Shown here: piece after piece, positions 5,674-12,754 of the stretch
How positions within the stretch are numbered: position 1 is the first letter of the stretch
How the letters are laid out: each line of letters starts with the position of its first letter
Source: Phycisphaerales bacterium
Lineage (GTDB): Bacteria; Planctomycetota; Phycisphaerae; SM23-33
NCBI GenBank assembly: GCA_003485185.1
Contig: DNAS01000025.1
Location: 10,104 to 30,854 of the forward strand
Direction: 5' to 3'
DNA: 20,751 nucleotides
Translations under genes and position numbers: made by a program
Notes under the pieces: model-generated
The model's database searches: none
Seen by the model: only the letters and a program-made list of their open reading frames with translations
Told to the model about the DNA's origin: nothing

Positions 5674-7170
5674 CTAGCCACCGGGACGCCCGCCAGAACT
5701 GGGGCTAGCCATCTTGCAGACGTCTCGGGCGAGTTTGGCGGCGCTGATGAGTATTACGAAGAACTCCAAGCGACCCAGGAGCATGCCGACGATTTCGGTC
5801 CAGAGAACACCGACCGGAGCGGCGGCTGAAGTGACGCCCACCGAGAGACCGACGGTTCCGACCGCTGAGGCGTATTCGAAAAGCGACTCCTTGAGGCCGT
5901 AGCCATGGGCGGCAAGGATGGCCGCGCCAACGGCGAATGTCAGCAGATACAGGAACACGAAGGTGCCGATCTGCCGCAGGCGGGCGTCGTTGACGAAGAC
6001 CTGCCGGTCTGCCTCCCATGCGGGGTTCTCGGTCACGGCGGTACGAGGCAGCAGGCTGCGGCGCAGATCCCAGACCAGGCTCTTCCAGAGCAGGTAGATG
6101 CGGTACTGCTTGATCCCGCCGGCGGTCGAGCACGTGCCGCCGCCGATGAGCATCAGCACGATCAGCACCACCCAGCCGAACGAGTTCCAGTCGCCGTAAC
6201 CAACCGTCGAAAAACCCGTGGTCGTAAGCGCGGTAGCCGTCTCGAAGATGGCCACACGGACGCTCTTGCCAAGCGTGGGGTATAGCCCGCGAGCGGTCAG
6301 CAGGAACACCAGGATCGCACAGAGTGGGATCATGACAGCCATCAGGCGGATTTCACCGTTTCGGCCGACCATGCGGAACTTGCCCCGCAGCATCAGCCAG
6401 GCGGTCACGAAACTCAGGTTGCCCAGGATCATCAGCGGGATGGTCACGGCTTCGATTGCTACGGAGTTCCAGTAGCCAATGCTCTCGGCCCGCGTGGAGA
6501 ACCCGCCCGTGGAGATGGCCGCGAATGCATGGTTGACCGCGTCGAACCAGATCATCCCAGCCAACCGTAGCGCGACGATGCCCACGACGGCGTAGCCGCT
6601 GTAGATCATCATCACCAGCTTCGCCGATTGGCGAACGTGCGGCACGAGCTGCTCGCGCCCTTCAGCGACGGACAAGGCCGGCCCCGTCGGGCCGGTGATG
6701 GCCGAGAGCATGATGATGGCCAGGCCCGCACCGCCGGCGAGCTGCATGATGCTGCGCCACAGGAGAATGACGGGACTGGCCTGTGTGACATCCACCACGG
6801 AAAGGCCAGTCGTGGTCCATCCGCTGACGGATTCGAAGACCGCCTGCGTGAAGTTCAGGCCCATCCCGGCCATGAACGGCCAGGCCGAGAACAGGCACAC
6901 GAGAATCCAGCTCAGCAGGACGATCACGCCGCCTTCCTGAACAGACAGCACCGCGTGGTTCTTTGGACGAAGGAGCCGCCAGGCGGCCAGCCCCAGAGCG
7001 CCCATCAAGGCTCCTGGAATGAGAAAGGCCCAGAACTGTGGGCTCTCAGTCGGCCAGGCGATCAGCGCCAGCAGCGGCGTAAACATCAGACCGGCGCAAA
7101 GGACCAGGATCAATCCCGTGAAGGAGAGGATCGTTCTGTATCGCTCTCGGAGGTAGCTGGCTTCTCGCAA
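5674..7170 (-). CDS. trkH: TrkH/KtrB-type potassium uptake channel subunit
   Basis: Membrane pore of a Trk/Ktr K+ uptake system. All four pore-loop signatures are visible (498-residue numbering): SGWTTTGLS (TTTG at 119-122), AISTGGFST (STGG at 220-223), LTTTGFSTVGY (TTTG at 316-319) and AVGTVGLSVG (GTVG at 438-441). The C-terminal LLGRLEFFVI helix typical of the family follows. The frame can be extended to a TTG at 7185, which overlaps the upstream stop as TTGA. However, the codons after that TTG are themselves an ideal AAGGAGG Shine-Dalgarno, lying 5 bases before a second TTG at 7170, so I choose 7170. It is the last gene of the operon, directly after the RCK proteins that would gate it by nucleotide binding. 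Confidence 0.93.
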   Translation of the reverse strand: MREASYLRERYRTILSFTGLILVLCAGLMFTPLLALIAWPTESPQFWAFLIPGALMGALGLAAWRLLRPKNHAVLSVQEGGVIVLLSWILVCLFSAWPFMAGMGLNFTQAVFESVSGWTTTGLSVVDVTQASPVILLWRSIMQLAGGAGLAIIMLSAITGPTGPALSVAEGREQLVPHVRQSAKLVMMIYSGYAVVGIVALRLAGMIWFDAVNHAFAAISTGGFSTRAESIGYWNSVAIEAVTIPLMILGNLSFVTAWLMLRGKFRMVGRNGEIRLMAVMIPLCAILVFLLTARGLYPTLGKSVRVAIFETATALTTTGFSTVGYGDWNSFGWVVLIVLMLIGGGTCSTAGGIKQYRIYLLWKSLVWDLRRSLLPRTAVTENPAWEADRQVFVNDARLRQIGTFVFLYLLTFAVGAAILAAHGYGLKESLFEYASAVGTVGLSVGVTSAAAPVGVLWTEIVGMLLGRLEFFVILISAAKLARDVCKMASPSSGGRPGG

Positions 7171-7181
7171 GGCAACCTCCT

Positions 7182-7844
7182 TCAATCCGTCTCGCCGGTA
7201 ACGGCCCGCAGGACGGGCCCATGATTGGCCGGTAGCGTGATCAGCACGACGTGGTCGCCGCTCTCCAGTCGGGTATCGCCTCGCGGAACAATGGGCTCGC
7301 CGTTGCGCAGAACGACGGCGATCAGGCTGTCGGCGGGCAGGGACAATTCCCGCAGCGTCTTGCCGACGACAGGGGAAGCATCCTGGAGCTTGACCTCGGT
7401 GATGTTGACCTTGCCCTCGCCGACCGGAATGAGGTTCGTGATCTCGTCCAGGGCCGTGCGCTGTTCGACCATGCTGGCAATGGTTCGCGTGGTCGAGAAG
7501 GCCGTCACGCCGAGCTTCTGGAATACCGCCTCGTTGTCGGGATCGTTGACCAGCGCCACGGTTCGCGGCACGGCGTATTGCAGCGTTGCAAGCTGGCAGA
7601 CGGCCAGGTTGTCCTGATCGTTCGGCGTGAAGGCGAGCACGGCGTCAGCTCCGTGCGCCCCTGCATCCTCCAGAATGGCCGGGTCGCTGCCATCGCCGCA
7701 GACAACGGTCGCCTTGAGCCGTCGGGCCATCTGCACGCACTCGTCCTGATTGCGATTGATCAGCGTGACTTGGTGTCCCTTGGCGAGGAACGTCCTGCAC
7801 AGGAAGTAGACCGGCCTTCCGCCGCCGACAATTAGGACTCTCAT
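7182..7844 (-). CDS. TrkA-like RCK_N-RCK_C potassium channel regulator
   Basis: A 220-residue cytosolic gating protein for the Trk channel. An N-terminal Rossmann RCK_N domain (MRVLIVGGGRPVYFL, with the third Gly of the usual GxGxxG replaced) is followed by a C-terminal RCK_C domain (about 135-215: ITEVKLQDASPVVGKTLREL ... VLRNGEPIVPRGDTRLESGDHVVLI). NAD(H) or ATP/ADP binding is expected from the family. The ATG at 7844 has AAGGAGG upstream and overlaps the stop of the preceding RCK_N gene as ATGA. Because the nucleotide loop is degenerate (GGGRPV), this chain may bind nucleotide weakly and depend on its partner encoded just upstream. Confidence 0.9.
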   Translation of the reverse strand: MRVLIVGGGRPVYFLCRTFLAKGHQVTLINRNQDECVQMARRLKATVVCGDGSDPAILEDAGAHGADAVLAFTPNDQDNLAVCQLATLQYAVPRTVALVNDPDNEAVFQKLGVTAFSTTRTIASMVEQRTALDEITNLIPVGEGKVNITEVKLQDASPVVGKTLRELSLPADSLIAVVLRNGEPIVPRGDTRLESGDHVVLITLPANHGPVLRAVTGETD

Positions 7845-8263
7845 GCCGGGCCCTCCTTGGCGATGGATTTTAGGAACAGCTCGGCCGCGACGGCAGTCGG
7901 ACAGACTGTTTCCACACCCAATCTCTGATAGACGGCCTCCCGCTGGGGTTCGAATACGCGCGCAAGCACGCGCTGGATGCCGAACTCCGTCTTGGCGACC
8001 TGGGCGACCATCAGGTTGACGTTGTCGTCGCGGGTCGTGGCGATCAGCAGGTCGGCCTTGCCGACCTTTGCCTGCTTCAGTACGGCGATCTCCGTCGCAT
8101 CGCCTTCCATCCGAAACCCGCTGTATTCCGGCGACAGGTTGCCGAAGGCCCGCTCGTCCGTATCGACGACCACGACGCTATGGCCGGCCCGACTGAGCTG
8201 GTTCGCCAGGTGCGAGCCCAGCCGGCCGCAGCCGACGATCACGATGAACAGGTCGTTTGCCAT
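7841..8263 (-). CDS. Stand-alone RCK_N (TrkA N-terminal) protein
   Basis: A 140-residue protein made only of a Rossmann RCK_N domain. It has a canonical dinucleotide loop GCGRLG (residues 11-16), an acidic residue at the end of strand 2 (VVVVDTD, D35), and further family text (GDATEIAVLKQAKVGKADLLIATTRDDNVNL). It lacks the RCK_C domain. With the adjacent RCK_N-RCK_C gene it resembles a two-RCK TrkA divided over two chains. The start overlaps the preceding stop as TAATG and the end overlaps the next start as ATGA, so translational coupling is likely. Confidence 0.9.
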   Translation of the reverse strand: MANDLFIVIVGCGRLGSHLANQLSRAGHSVVVVDTDERAFGNLSPEYSGFRMEGDATEIAVLKQAKVGKADLLIATTRDDNVNLMVAQVAKTEFGIQRVLARVFEPQREAVYQRLGVETVCPTAVAAELFLKSIAKEGPA

Positions 8264-8982
8264 TACGCCTTCTTGCCTTCCTCTTGGTCATCCGTCGCCT
8301 TGGGCTCATCGAGCGTGATATCGCCCTTGGGAGACCAGTTGGCAGCCCGATTCAGGTTCTCAGTAGCCGGCATGTATGTCGGGTCCAAGGCTATCGCGGC
8401 TCGATAATTCTTCAGGGCCTCTAACCTATTCCCGCCAAGCTCCTGTAGTGCTCCAAGCAGGTTGAGCCCCTCCGCCTTCGTCGGATCCGCGGCAATTGCC
8501 TGACGCACGTGTTCGGCAGCGGAATCAAACTCGCGGTCGCCGATGCACTTCTTCGCCAGCTCGATATGCTCTGCGTAGCCCTTGGCTTTCTCGGCGGAGA
8601 TATTGTCGCGGTCCAGTACCTTCGTGGCAAGCTCGCGGATTTCCTTGGGGGCGAATGGCTTTTGAATGAAGTCCACAGCCCCGAGTTTCATCGCCTCCAC
8701 GGCCGAGTCGATGGTCCCGTGCGCCGTGATGATAATGACCTTGATGTCCGGCCGGGTCTCGCGGACCCGTCGCAGCACCTCCATGCCGTCCATGCCGGGC
8801 ATCTTCAGGTCCAGCAGGATCAGGCCAAAGCGCTTGGCCTCCAGCTTGGCCAGGGCCTCTTCGCCGTTGACGGCCGTGTCTATTTCAAGTTGAAGCGTCT
8901 CCAATGCCTGTGACAGCGTCAGGCGGATATTCTTCTCATCGTCCACGATCAGGACGGGCTTTTTGCCCAAAGAAGCTTCCAT
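8263..8982 (-). CDS. Response regulator receiver fused to TPR repeats
   Basis: Residues 8-125 form a CheY-like receiver: acidic pocket D14 D15, phospho-acceptor D58 (LILLDLKMPGMDG), T86 (IIITAHG) and K108 (IQKPF). Residues about 135-215 are tetratricopeptide-like helices (AEHIELAKKCIGDREFDSAAEHVRQAIAADPTKAEGLNLLGAL..., KNYRAAIALDPTYMPATENL). The tail is acidic and Lys-rich. There is no DNA-binding output domain, so the output is probably protein-protein contact rather than transcription. The gene lies 10 bases after the kinase gene, its likely cognate, with AGGAG upstream of the ATG, and overlaps the RCK_N gene. Confidence 0.92.
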   Translation of the reverse strand: MEASLGKKPVLIVDDEKNIRLTLSQALETLQLEIDTAVNGEEALAKLEAKRFGLILLDLKMPGMDGMEVLRRVRETRPDIKVIIITAHGTIDSAVEAMKLGAVDFIQKPFAPKEIRELATKVLDRDNISAEKAKGYAEHIELAKKCIGDREFDSAAEHVRQAIAADPTKAEGLNLLGALQELGGNRLEALKNYRAAIALDPTYMPATENLNRAANWSPKGDITLDEPKATDDQEEGKKA

Positions 8983-8992
8983 GACGTTTCTC

Positions 8993-10831
8993 CTATGTTT
9001 CCTGCGCCACCGGCAAGGTGAATGTGAACATGCTGCCCTTGCCGGGCGTCGAGTCTACCCAGATCGTTCCCTTGTGGGCGCGGACGATCTCCTTGCAGAT
9101 GGCCAGGCCAAGCCCCGTTCCGCCCACGCTCTTTTCGCTCTTGACCTGCACGAACTTCTCGAAGATGCGGCTCTGGTACTCCGGCGGGATGCCCTCGCCG
9201 TCATCGGACACCGCCAGGTGGACCCATGCGCCTACATGCCGGGCCGAGACGGTGATCTTGCTGTTGGCGTAGCGGAGGGCGTTGGCGATCAGGTTGGTCA
9301 GCACCCAGGTAATTTTATTGGCGTCGGCACGGACCTCCGGCACGTCTTCCGGAACGTCAGCGGTCAAACTGATGTGCTTCTCTTCAGCTTGGGCTTGGAA
9401 GACGCCCACGGCCTTCTCGGCCAAGACGCGAGGCGGCACTCGGTCCAACTCCATCTCCACCTTGCCTGCCTCGATCCGGGACAGATCCAAGAGATCGCTG
9501 ATGAGGCTCTTGAGACGGGCCAGTTCTTCGCCGGCGGCGTCCAGGAGCTGCCGCTGTTTGTCGTCAAGCTTGTCGGCCGCGCCCTCCTTGAGAAGGTCGA
9601 TACTCATGCCGAGGCTCTGGAGCGGAGTCTTGAGTTCATGCGAGGCCGTCATCACGAACTCGCTCTTCATCCGGTCCAGTTCCTTCAGCCGGGTCACGTC
9701 ACGGAGCAGGAGCACCACACCCAGCATCCCGCCGCCCTTGGAGACGACGGGCGTGATGCCGAACATGTAGTGCCTGGCCGAGTCGCCTTCACCGATGGAC
9801 AGGATGTTCTTGCCCTCTTCAACCTTTGGCGCACGGCCGGATTCCGCCGTCTGCTTCATCAGGTCGAAGAGTTGCTCGTTCTTGACCACTTCCAGGAAGT
9901 GCTTCTCGGCGGAAGTCTCAGCATTGACGCCCAGGATGCGCCCGGCCTGCGGGTTCATGTTGGCTACGCGGAACTCGGCGTCCACGACCACCACGCCATC
10001 CTCGATGCTGCGCAGCACGGCGTCGCTTTTGCGTTTCTCGGCCACGATCTGCTCGACGTTCATGCGGTGATAGATACCGAGCTTCTTGGCCATCGTGTTG
10101 AAGCCTTCAGCCAGGCGGGCCAGTTCGTCGCTGCCTTTGGCTGGCACCTGTACGTCGTAGTTGCCCTCAGCCAAGGCCTCCGTGGCTTCCATTATCTGCC
10201 GGATGGGCCGGACCAGCCGCTTGCTCAGCAGCAGGCTGAAGACCAGCCCCAAACCGATCGCGGCCGCGGCAACGACGGCGGTAGAGAGGATCGCCCTGTG
10301 GGCGACCGTCTCCGCACGCCTGCTGGCGGTTTCCATCGTCACCTGGTTGATCTCTCGCAGCTGCACGGCCTCGTCACGGACGTTCTTGAATGACGGCAGG
10401 ACGGTCTCATGGTAGAACTCGCCCGCCTGCCGGGGCGAGGAGCCCCGCATTTCCCGAAGCTTCGAGAAGTTGACGAGGTAGGCCGAGTAGTCCGACTCGA
10501 TGGAGGCGATGATGTCGGCCTCGCCGGGGATCGTGATGTTGTCCTTCGCCCGGCCGAGCCACTGGAGGAACTGGTTCTCGTTCTCGCGGAACTGCGCGAG
10601 GCCTTCGTCGCCGTAGTCCAGCATCACCAGCAGCGTGGCCGAGTCCTGCCGCTCGATGGCGTCGATCATGTTCTCGGCCGCGAGGATGCTCTTGTAGTTC
10701 TCGCGCAGGATGGCGTCGCTCGCCTGTCCGAGGCCGACGAGGTTTACCACGGCCCAGATCACCACCACCGCCAGCAGCGCCAGCGTGATGCCGTAGCCGA
10801 TCAGAATGCGTTTTCGCAAGGAAGAAACCAT
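8993..10831 (-). CDS. Membrane sensor histidine kinase (HAMP-PAS-HisKA-HATPase)
   Basis: First gene of the potassium operon, 612 residues from the ATG at 10831. Layout: TM1 (about 8-34), an extracytoplasmic helical sensor region (about 35-180), TM2 (about 182-205), HAMP (about 206-258, with RPIRQIMEATEALAEGNYDV), PAS (about 275-375), a HisKA dimerisation domain with ASHELKTPL (phospho-acceptor H398), and an HATPase_c domain with N box NLIANALRYA, G1 DDGEGIP and G2 GGTGLGLAI. It should phosphorylate the adjacent receiver-TPR protein. The frame extends upstream to a TTG at 10879, but that region holds the likely promoter and adds no transmembrane or domain sequence, so the ATG is preferred. The signal sensed is unknown; K+ or osmotic status is inferred from the operon. 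Confidence 0.93.
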   Translation of the reverse strand: MVSSLRKRILIGYGITLALLAVVVIWAVVNLVGLGQASDAILRENYKSILAAENMIDAIERQDSATLLVMLDYGDEGLAQFRENENQFLQWLGRAKDNITIPGEADIIASIESDYSAYLVNFSKLREMRGSSPRQAGEFYHETVLPSFKNVRDEAVQLREINQVTMETASRRAETVAHRAILSTAVVAAAAIGLGLVFSLLLSKRLVRPIRQIMEATEALAEGNYDVQVPAKGSDELARLAEGFNTMAKKLGIYHRMNVEQIVAEKRKSDAVLRSIEDGVVVVDAEFRVANMNPQAGRILGVNAETSAEKHFLEVVKNEQLFDLMKQTAESGRAPKVEEGKNILSIGEGDSARHYMFGITPVVSKGGGMLGVVLLLRDVTRLKELDRMKSEFVMTASHELKTPLQSLGMSIDLLKEGAADKLDDKQRQLLDAAGEELARLKSLISDLLDLSRIEAGKVEMELDRVPPRVLAEKAVGVFQAQAEEKHISLTADVPEDVPEVRADANKITWVLTNLIANALRYANSKITVSARHVGAWVHLAVSDDGEGIPPEYQSRIFEKFVQVKSEKSVGGTGLGLAICKEIVRAHKGTIWVDSTPGKGSMFTFTLPVAQET

Positions 10832-10850
10832 TGCCCCGATATTGTCCAGA

Positions 10851-10879
10851 ATTCCACGCCAAAGGCAACCTTCGGTCAA
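10851..10879 (-). promoter_or_regulatory. Likely promoter of the kinase-Trk operon
   Basis: Read on the minus strand, TTGACC (10879-10874) is followed by a 17-base spacer and TGGAAT (10856-10851). The predicted start site lies shortly before the ATG at 10831. No other gene start precedes the operon here. Confidence 0.5.
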
Positions 10880-10900
10880 CTCCGAACTGGCTGGCGTAGG

Positions 10901-11176
10901 TTAACGATAGAGGCGCCGCCCTTCGACAAGCTCAGGACGAGCCTGTCGCGGCCGCCCTTCGATCAGCGTGTGCAGTTCGGCGCGCGAGCGCAGCGTGGCG
11001 GCAGTGATGTCGTCGGCGTTCAAGGCGCTGACGTCGTATTCGTGGTTGATCATCCAGAGGAACAAGTCGGGGTACACCTGCATGAGGGTGGGCTTGCCGT
11101 ACGACGGCTCGATGCCGGCCCGGCGCGGAGGCATGCTGAAGCCGTGCGGTTTTTCGCGTGACTGAAGCCGCGACAT
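10901..11176 (-). pseudogene. Short open frame, probable gene remnant running into a REP-like element
   Basis: A 91-codon frame with GC-rich third positions. Its first about 73 residues (IEPSYGKPTLMQVYPDLFLWMINHEYDVSALNADDITAATL...) look like real protein, while the last about 17 (PRQARPELVEGRR) are the typical translation of a dispersed REP-like sequence. I do not recognise the family. It may be the 5' part of a larger gene truncated by the repeat, or a small genuine gene whose 3' end was replaced. No good ribosome-binding site is seen before the ATG. Confidence 0.35.
10915..10962. repeat. REP-like element with 12-bp terminal direct repeats
   Basis: GCCGCCCTTCGA occurs at 10915-10926 and 10951-10962. 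Between them is text of the CTTCGACAAGCTCAGGACGAG type, a short dispersed repeat seen in many environmental bacterial genomes. It lies at the 3' end of the minus-strand gene remnant. Confidence 0.6.
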
Positions 11177-11252
11177 GGCGTAGCATGAACCTTGGACGTG
11201 CCGCGTGGGATCGGCGGTATTAGCGAGAGGTTACGAAACAGGTTGCTTGTAT

Positions 11253-11470
11253 GGAGGTCAAGCCGTAAGTCGTTGCGAATAAACAGCTTACGACCGTCTT
11301 ATTTTCTGGCCGCGTCGAACCCTCTTCGAACCGCAACGTTCGACGTGACCAACCGTTGTGGCCCGGCCGATTCGCGGGACTGGGCGACGTGCGAGCTCTC
11401 TCGTCGATCCGCCAGTTCACAGAATGGAGAGTTTGGGCGTCCGACGCAACAAAACTCTCAGACTCTCTCC
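11253..11470 (+). ncRNA. Duplicated structured element, copy B (putative RNA or leader)
   Basis: Second copy of the element found after tRNA-Asn. Hairpin 1 is 11263-11274 with 11282-11293, again with a 7-base loop and two C-A mismatches. Hairpin 2 is 11308-11320 with 11338-11350, again with a 17-base loop. Hairpin 3 is 11427-11437 (GAGAGTTTGGG) with 11457-11467 (CTCAGACTCTC), retained through G-U pairs. The block 11317-11344 is identical to 3659-3686. No tRNA precedes this copy, although similarity begins at GGAGGTCAAGCCG, whose first four bases correspond to the last four of tRNA-Asn. It ends 77 bases before the ATG of the endonuclease-like gene. Confidence 0.6.
11263..11307 (+). terminator. 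Terminator-like hairpin 1 of copy B
   Basis: The imperfect stem 11263-11274/11282-11293 is followed by GTCTTATTTTCT. It is weaker than its counterpart after tRNA-Asn because of two mismatches and an interrupted T-run. It may end read-through from upstream or act as an attenuator for the following gene. Confidence 0.4.
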
Positions 11471-11547
11471 AAGAAGGGCACGCACGAGTTAACGCCAATC
11501 CGTCTTGCGTAGTTGGCGATCAGAGAGAGTCAGAGGTCGTCGCCCCA

Positions 11548-12447
11548 ATGGATAAGAAGCAGACGCTAATCCGGGAGCTCCAGGGCATCGCAAAGAACCT
11601 CGACACCGACACCGTGCCTAGGCACGAGTTTCTCCGTCGGACGGGCATCTCTGAGCGCGAGGTCCAGGGCCTCTTCGGATCCTACAACGAGTTGGTGAAG
11701 GCGGCCGGTCTCACCCCGCGATTCTTCCCGACATCGGACGCACCGACCTACTCTGACGAGGACCTATTGAACGAACTGGTTCGGGTCCTTCGACTCCCGG
11801 AGTCCAAGCTCACTCGCGGGTTCTTCGAGCAGAACGCGAGCGTCTCCGCCTCAGCATGTGAGCGGCGCTTCGGGGGATGGATCAACACCATCAAGCTGGC
11901 CGCCGAGCGTCTTGACCCGGACAAGGACACTGAACTCTTGGCACGGATTCGAGAGTATGCTGCTCCGAAGCTTCCCGCTCGACACATTGCCCCGAGTAGT
12001 GATGGGGAAGAACAAGAGGAACCTCCAGGAACATCTGAGCAGGACATGTACGAGGCGAACCACTCGGTGCTGTCGAGCGAACCATCGCATCTATACGGAG
12101 ACTTCATCAACTTTCGGGGCTTGCAGCATGCGCCTGTCAACGAGCAGGGAGTCGTCTTCCTCTTCGGGATGATCTGTCGTGAACTTGGCTACGTCGTCGA
12201 AATCGTGAAGCCAGGTTTCCCCGACTGCGAAGCAAAGCGGCGGGTGCAGGGAAGGCCGGGGAAATGGCAACGGGTTCGCATCGAGTTCGAATACGAGTCC
12301 CGGAACTTCCGCGCGCATGGACATGATCCAGATCAATGCGATGTCATTGTCTGTTGGGAACACAATTGGGCGGAATGCCCGATCGAGGTACTTGAACTTC
12401 GGTCGGCCATGCGCCGTCTTGCACCCAATGACCAGGGCACAGCCTAA
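11548..12447 (+). CDS. Putative endonuclease with homing-endonuclease-associated repeats and PD-(D/E)xK-like domain
   Basis: A 299-residue protein. Two tandem helical repeats of the homing-endonuclease-associated type occupy about 6-55 (LIRELQGIAKN ... LFGSYNELVKAAGL) and 73-120 (LLNELVRVL ... CERRFGGWINTIKLAAERL). Such repeats are thought to bind DNA. After an acidic linker (150-170), residues about 185-285 resemble a restriction-endonuclease fold: FGMICRELGY, GFPDCEAKR (D226), VRIEFEYES (E246, E248), then FRAHGHDPDQCDVIVCWEHNW, where the second half of the motif lacks the classical Lys. The start at 11548 is chosen because the frame upstream (to 11356) only translates the structured element. 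A weak AGAGG lies upstream. Function could be restriction, homing or another defence-type nuclease. It sits directly after copy B of the element. Confidence 0.7.
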   Translation: MDKKQTLIRELQGIAKNLDTDTVPRHEFLRRTGISEREVQGLFGSYNELVKAAGLTPRFFPTSDAPTYSDEDLLNELVRVLRLPESKLTRGFFEQNASVSASACERRFGGWINTIKLAAERLDPDKDTELLARIREYAAPKLPARHIAPSSDGEEQEEPPGTSEQDMYEANHSVLSSEPSHLYGDFINFRGLQHAPVNEQGVVFLFGMICRELGYVVEIVKPGFPDCEAKRRVQGRPGKWQRVRIEFEYESRNFRAHGHDPDQCDVIVCWEHNWAECPIEVLELRSAMRRLAPNDQGTA

Positions 12448-12535
12448 CAACACGCAGCTGCCCGTGCTCATGCTGAGAGTCGTTCGGTAGGATTGTAGAG
12501 TGGTTATGAAGACGGTTGCGTTCGGGGAGGTTGAC

Positions 12536-12568
12536 GGGCGTTCTCTTCCGAGAGCGTCCGTTTTCGTT
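12536..12568 (+). terminator. Intrinsic terminator after the endonuclease-like gene
   Basis: GGGCGTTCTC-TTCC-GAGAGCGTCC (12536-12559) is a 10-bp stem with two G-U pairs and a tetraloop, followed by GTTTTCGTT. It closes the transcription unit begun at copy B. Confidence 0.65.
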
Positions 12569-12587
12569 ACCTGCCCCGCCGCACAAG

Positions 12588-12738
12588 GTGCTTCCCCATT
12601 TCCGCTTTCCGCTTTGGCCTCCAGCCTTCGCCCTTTGGCCTGGCGCACCCGAACTTCGACCTTCGAACTTCGACCTTCTTCTCGGTCCCAGGTCCCAAGT
12701 CCCTTCTTCCGTGTTCCCTGTTCCCGGTTCCGTTTTTC
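12588..12738. repeat. Second degenerate short-repeat cluster
   Basis: The cluster is made of serial variants such as TTCCGCTTTCCGC, GGCCTCCAGCC/GGCCTGGC, two perfect 14-bp units CGAACTTCGACCTT (12650-12677), GGTCCCAGGTCCCAAGTCCC and GTTCCCTGTTCCCGGTTCC. The segment 12681-12709 is the reverse complement of text closely similar to 2593-2620. No coding function is evident, although the reading frame of the next gene runs back through it. Confidence 0.75.
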
Positions 12739-12754
12739 CGGTATCCTCTGGGTC

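Noticed and set aside
6640..6690. Possible REP-derived insertion in TrkH (text PALSVAEGREQL)
   Set aside because: It resembles REP translations at first sight, but AEGREQL followed by VPHVRQSAKLV fits the normal loop of this TrkH subgroup, so no insertion is needed.
8963..10393. A 476-codon plus-strand frame opposite the histidine kinase gene
   Set aside because: The minus-strand frame has full HAMP, HisKA and HATPase motifs; the plus-strand translation has no recognisable domain.
11356..11547. N-terminal extension of the endonuclease-like protein
   Set aside because: These codons overlap hairpins 2 and 3 of copy B and give low-complexity text. The recognisable repeat begins just after the ATG at 11548.
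12470..12500. Possible third copy of the structured element (TGAGAGTC followed by CGGTAGGA)
   Set aside because: Only two 8-base matches to copy A with different spacing; none of the three hairpins can be drawn here.
12500..12754. N-terminal extension of the release-factor-like protein
   Set aside because: It translates the degenerate repeat cluster; homologous text starts only after the ATG at 12755.
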